64,000 nucleotides of DNA from NCBI GenBank assembly GCA_021904315.1, contig CM038923.1:11724038-11788037 (forward strand), read 5' to 3'. The notes beneath the pieces are model-generated. The model searched no databases, was not told the origin of the DNA, and was given only the letters and a program-made list of their open reading frames with translations. Source of the DNA: Sphagnum magellanicum (taxonomy: Eukaryota > Streptophyta > Sphagnopsida > Sphagnales > Sphagnaceae). The translations under genes were made by a program, and so were the position numbers. The first letter of the stretch is position 1. The number at the start of each line of letters is the position of its first letter. Positions 60,640 through 64,000 of this stretch are shown here, piece after piece.

Positions 60640-63600
60640 TAGTAGAAGACATAAAAAATCCAACAATGAACTACATATCTCACCTTATTAACATTCCAAT
60701 CCTTCATGGCATCCCCAAAAGGAAAACTATCCAACGTGTAATGATCTTGTGCAAATGTTTTAACAACCAAATCTAGATGTTTAGTTAATTGGTTGCGCAA
60801 CTTGGATTTTAGGAAAGACAAGGTGGAAAAACAACATTCATTTTTTAAACTACCTAAAATCATAGCTATAGACAACTCTACCAATGCAAAGTACTTTGAT
60901 AGTCAGTGTTGCAAGATATTGTTGGATGCTAAAGTAGATTAAAGTTGGTTGATAGGGTTGCAAACCAATGGTGGTTCTAGAGCAACAACATGGTTGCTCT
61001 ACATAGTGATTTAAAAAAAGGAAGTTCCAAGATCAAGCTTGGTTTCATTAAAAAAGGTTGAGATTTTCACCTAATGAATCATTGCACCAATGATCTTTTC
61101 AAAACAAAATTAAACCTTTGATAAGGCTAAATGTCCCTGAAATGTTTCCTTAGCAAGAAGTTTGAGCCAACACTGAGGATAGATGATCTACCTATTGCAT
61201 TCATCAATTCCTAGCTGGGGAACCATCGCTTCAATTCCTTGATAAAAAATATGGCAACATGTGAACACTGCACCTTAATAACTTCAAAAGTTAATATCTA
61301 ATCATCATGTGTAGCTTGAATAAACACCCTAGTAAGAGGACATTCTTTATGCAATTGGTATTACCTGCCCATAAAATAAAAAACCACAAACTGGATGTTT
61401 GTTGCAAAATTGGTCCACCAAGCTATCAACAATTGGTCATTGTTGCTTTCATGTAAGTCCAAGAACATTTTGAATTATTCTGCATTATACTTCTTTTGAG
61501 GATTTGAATCAAATTATCATTACTACAAAATGTGGGTGCAATTCACTAGTCCTATTCACTAGACCAATGAATTCACTACTTTCCAACTAATTTTTGTTTA
61601 CTAAGACTAGTGAATTCACTCAAATTTAATGAAATCACTTGACATACAAGGACACCTTTTGTTGTAGTGTATACAATTCAACACAACACATTTTCACAAC
61701 ATTAACAAAATCACACAAATGTGTCACAAGCTTATGCAAACTTGATAAACACATTTTCATGGACCCATCGAACTTTGAAAAATCATAACTTTTAAATAAA
61801 TATTTTCATAATTTTTTTTAAATGAATACATTTATTAGGTTCCATGGATTTTGAAATTTCAATAATATCAAGATTATTGTGTATTGTTTATGTTTCTAAT
61901 CATTGGACTTAGAAAAAAATTCAAGAATGTAATGTTGGTTCTTTTCCTTGAACTTTTTGATCAAGAATACAAATTTGAACATAATTTGGGAATTTTTTTG
62001 AGAATATTTTTCCAAGGTAATTTGGAAATCATTTTATTTTCAATTTTTTATTAGGCAATTGATTAAGTAAATATAAATTTGTTATGAATTTTCAAAGTTA
62101 AGGTTATCAAATTTTTAAGGGGACATTTTAATTTAAAATACAATTTTTTAACAATTTATAATTTTTTAATTCCGTAATAAATTTCAAGCCATATATTAGT
62201 GCATGCAATTGATAAACATGAGAAAAAAATAACTTATAGTTGTGAAAACATTTAAAGTAAATGTCCCCAAGAAAATGATTTGGTTATTTTTTGTTCCTTA
62301 ACCATTCCTTGTGGTGGTTTTTAGTGATATCACCCAAGGATATTTTTCCCACAACTCCATCTTATCCAAAATAAATCAATTTGCTGCCAATATAATCAAA
62401 TGTCAAGCCCCCATACTCCATGAAAGACCTTATAATCAATTGAGTTAAATTATTAACATTACCCACCAATCACCTTTTCCAAATTCAACAGTAATGGAAT
62501 CCTTTTAAAATTGTCAACAACATAGGCATGAACATTTCACCAAGCTGAAAGCATCATCAATTAAACACAAAACGTTGTTGTTCATGCAATCATATTTTTG
62601 CACATAAATGCAAAAAAGAAAAGTCAAAATGTTTTTAATCATTATTAGTAAACCATCATGTTGTTCAATAATGGGTTTATAATTTGTTGTATACAAAGTT
62701 TGAAAAACTTTCACATAATAAAAGTAGGTTGAAAACATTTTTGAAACATATTAAACAAAATGTGTTCAAAAATATTTTTACATTAAAAAGCTTGATATAT
62801 TATTACTTTTAAAGTAAAAATTAAAGCACATAAATACATTTTAGAGTAGTAATATCCAAGAAAGTAACCCCAAAAAACAAATCTCCTATTTTAAACCTAT
62901 TTTATGAAACAAATGCCTCGAAAGTAGAAAAAAATCTACTTGTAGTTTTGAAAAATCTATTTAAATGGACATTAAACATGTTTTTTTATATTATCATTGG
63001 CATAAAATCAAAGAACATGCCCATATTGATCATTGGAATAAATAATATTTTAAAATTTATTATATGAAAGTGTATTTTATGGCTACTTTCCATTTATCCA
63101 AACAAGTATCACGAACTGTTTAATTGATCGTGCTTTCACCCACCAAGACTAGTTGTCAATTGTGGTAACCATCATAGCTGATAGCAAGCTATTTAATTTT
63201 TTGCACAACAACTATAGTGAATTCAATGACAATCTAATGCATGCTTTCAACCATTTACCAACCAATGGAATTAGATTAATGTTTATGCGAAGTGTTCTTC
63301 ACCTTCAAAATATCAAAAAGTTCCTTCATATTTTCAAAATTTGTCATAGGCTAGCCAAGTTTCAAGAGCCAAAAGATGGCCACAAATTGAATGAACTTAC
63401 ACTTCTTTTCATTAGTTACACTAGAACCAATCACCATTTAAGCAATAGTATTCTAACCCCTACTAGCCCACATTCGTTCATTCTTGGCATGCTGATTATT
63501 AATAGACATAAAATATTGCCCCATAATAAGTCCAAGACATGCAACCTTACATTTCTTCCTACTTGCATGCTTCTACAAACTATCAAACTCAAGAATTAAT

Positions 63601-63720
63601 AAATTTTCCCTCCCATTGAACTCATTGCAAATCTTGCAATGAACCATGTTAAGCTTCCCATCACACCCAACCACAACCTTAACCCAAGGTAAATTTGTAA
63701 CCCGCTCCTCTTGGAAACCC
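60640..63720 (-). pseudogene. hAT-superfamily transposase pseudogene (zinc finger 862-like)
   Basis: Read on the minus strand the parts follow hAT order. An N-terminal BED-type zinc-finger region is at about 63710-63560 (VVVGCDGKLNMVHCKICNEF, then LEFDSL and KHASRKKCK). At about 63390-63150 are PMTNFENMKELFDILKVKNT and the region aligned with the SCDEVTTVDNQSW motif. A middle segment is at about 61310-61150 (KELKRWFP, NAIGRSSILSVGSNFLLRKH). The C-terminal dimerisation domain is at about 60845-60690 (CCFSTLSFLKSKLRNQLTKH, LDLVVKTFAQDHYTLDSFPF). Many stops and frameshifts interrupt the match, and the region between about 61700 and 63100 is AT-rich with little recognisable coding. A CACTA MITE sits inside at 61518-61669. 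The element is long dead. Its terminal inverted repeats and 8-bp target duplication were not found. Confidence 0.83.
61518..61669. mobile_element. 152-bp CACTA-type MITE inside the hAT relic
   Basis: The right end, on the minus strand, reads CACTACAACAAAAGGTGTCC, a classic CACTA/EnSpm terminal repeat. The left end reads CATTACTACAAAATGTGGG, a diverged partner. TAT flanks both sides (61515-61517 and 61670-61672), the three-base target duplication expected for CACTA elements. The interior carries repeated TGAATTCACT words. A relative lies at about 44740-44867. Confidence 0.78.
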
Positions 63721-64000
63721 AATTTAATTTACATTCCCTTTTTTATGTTTATTCTTTGAAGGTTCAAAAATTATAGCTAGAAGATCAAGATCAAAATTTT
63801 GAAACTAAACCAAATTATCATGAAGATGATGGTGATAAAGGAAAAACAAGGTTATGGATTTGAGTTTGAAATGATGAAGTTATGTTTATAGAAGACAAAG
63901 GCTTAACACTAAAAAACATCTTGTAGCCCACTTGTGGCTGCAATGGATTCATGATGAGATGAAGATGATAAGACAAAAAATGTAAGAAGAAAACTTAGAA
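63721..64000. other. Upstream flank of the hAT relic
   Basis: AT-rich sequence with no recognisable coding. It may include the 5' flank of the hAT element, but no terminal repeat was identified before the window ends. Confidence 0.4.

Noticed and set aside
63153..63599. 148-codon plus-strand open frame
   Set aside because: It lies antisense to the hAT transposase remnant, whose reading on the minus strand is recognisable.
1..64000. tRNA, rRNA, CRISPR or organellar DNA insertion
   Set aside because: I saw no cloverleaf-like segment with tRNA box sequences, no rRNA-like blocks, no spaced direct repeats of CRISPR type, and no recognisable chloroplast or mitochondrial genes. A covariance-model or BLAST search would be needed to exclude small ones.

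Overview
This is nuclear DNA of a land plant. The evidence is GT-AG spliced genes, a chalcone-synthase-family gene with the plant-typical intron that splits a conserved cysteine codon, and decayed plant-type PIF/Harbinger, hAT and CACTA transposons in an AT-rich, gene-poor background. I cannot name the species. No recent full-length LTR retrotransposon is visible. Most repeats look old and degraded.

Three loci look expressed or intact. (1) A TLC-domain membrane protein gene on the + strand (coding 8546-12063, eight coding exons, 271 aa) with a probable spliced 5' leader at about 7440-7696. (2) A type III polyketide synthase (PKS-b), + strand, 21420-23025, two exons, 409 aa. (3) A paralogous type III PKS (PKS-c), - strand, 57115-55298, two exons, 409 aa. 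A third PKS copy (PKS-a, - strand, 14316 to about 13400) is dead: it has a 1-nt frameshift near the start and has lost nearly all of exon 2. The three PKS loci share promoter, intron and far-upstream sequence, so they are dispersed segmental duplicates.

The two intact PKSs keep the Cys-His-Asn catalytic triad. They have replaced both chalcone synthase gatekeeper phenylalanines (F215 to T, F265 to G or S) and the cavity residues T197, G256 and S338 (to G, R and Q). They also carry a roughly 20-residue N-terminal extension. They are unlikely to be ordinary chalcone synthases, and this is the most interesting biology in the window.

Layout: 0-5 kb, AT-rich non-coding DNA with small repeats; 5.0-7.3 kb, nested Harbinger-type MITEs; 7.4-12.1 kb, TLC gene; 13.4-15.7 kb, PKS-a pseudogene and duplicated upstream DNA; 15.7-20.5 kb, non-coding plus a 535-bp MITE; 20.6-23.1 kb, PKS-b; 23.2-26.4 kb, AT-rich repeats; about 26.4-36.1 kb, an island of less AT-rich sequence holding intron-containing pseudogenes of a peroxisomal enoyl-CoA hydratase/isomerase and a tafazzin-like acyltransferase; 36-50.4 kb, repeats and a Harbinger transposase relic; 50.4-55.1 kb, non-coding; 55.3-58.7 kb, PKS-c and duplicated upstream DNA; 59.8-63.7 kb, tandem repeats and a hAT transposase relic with a CACTA MITE inside it.
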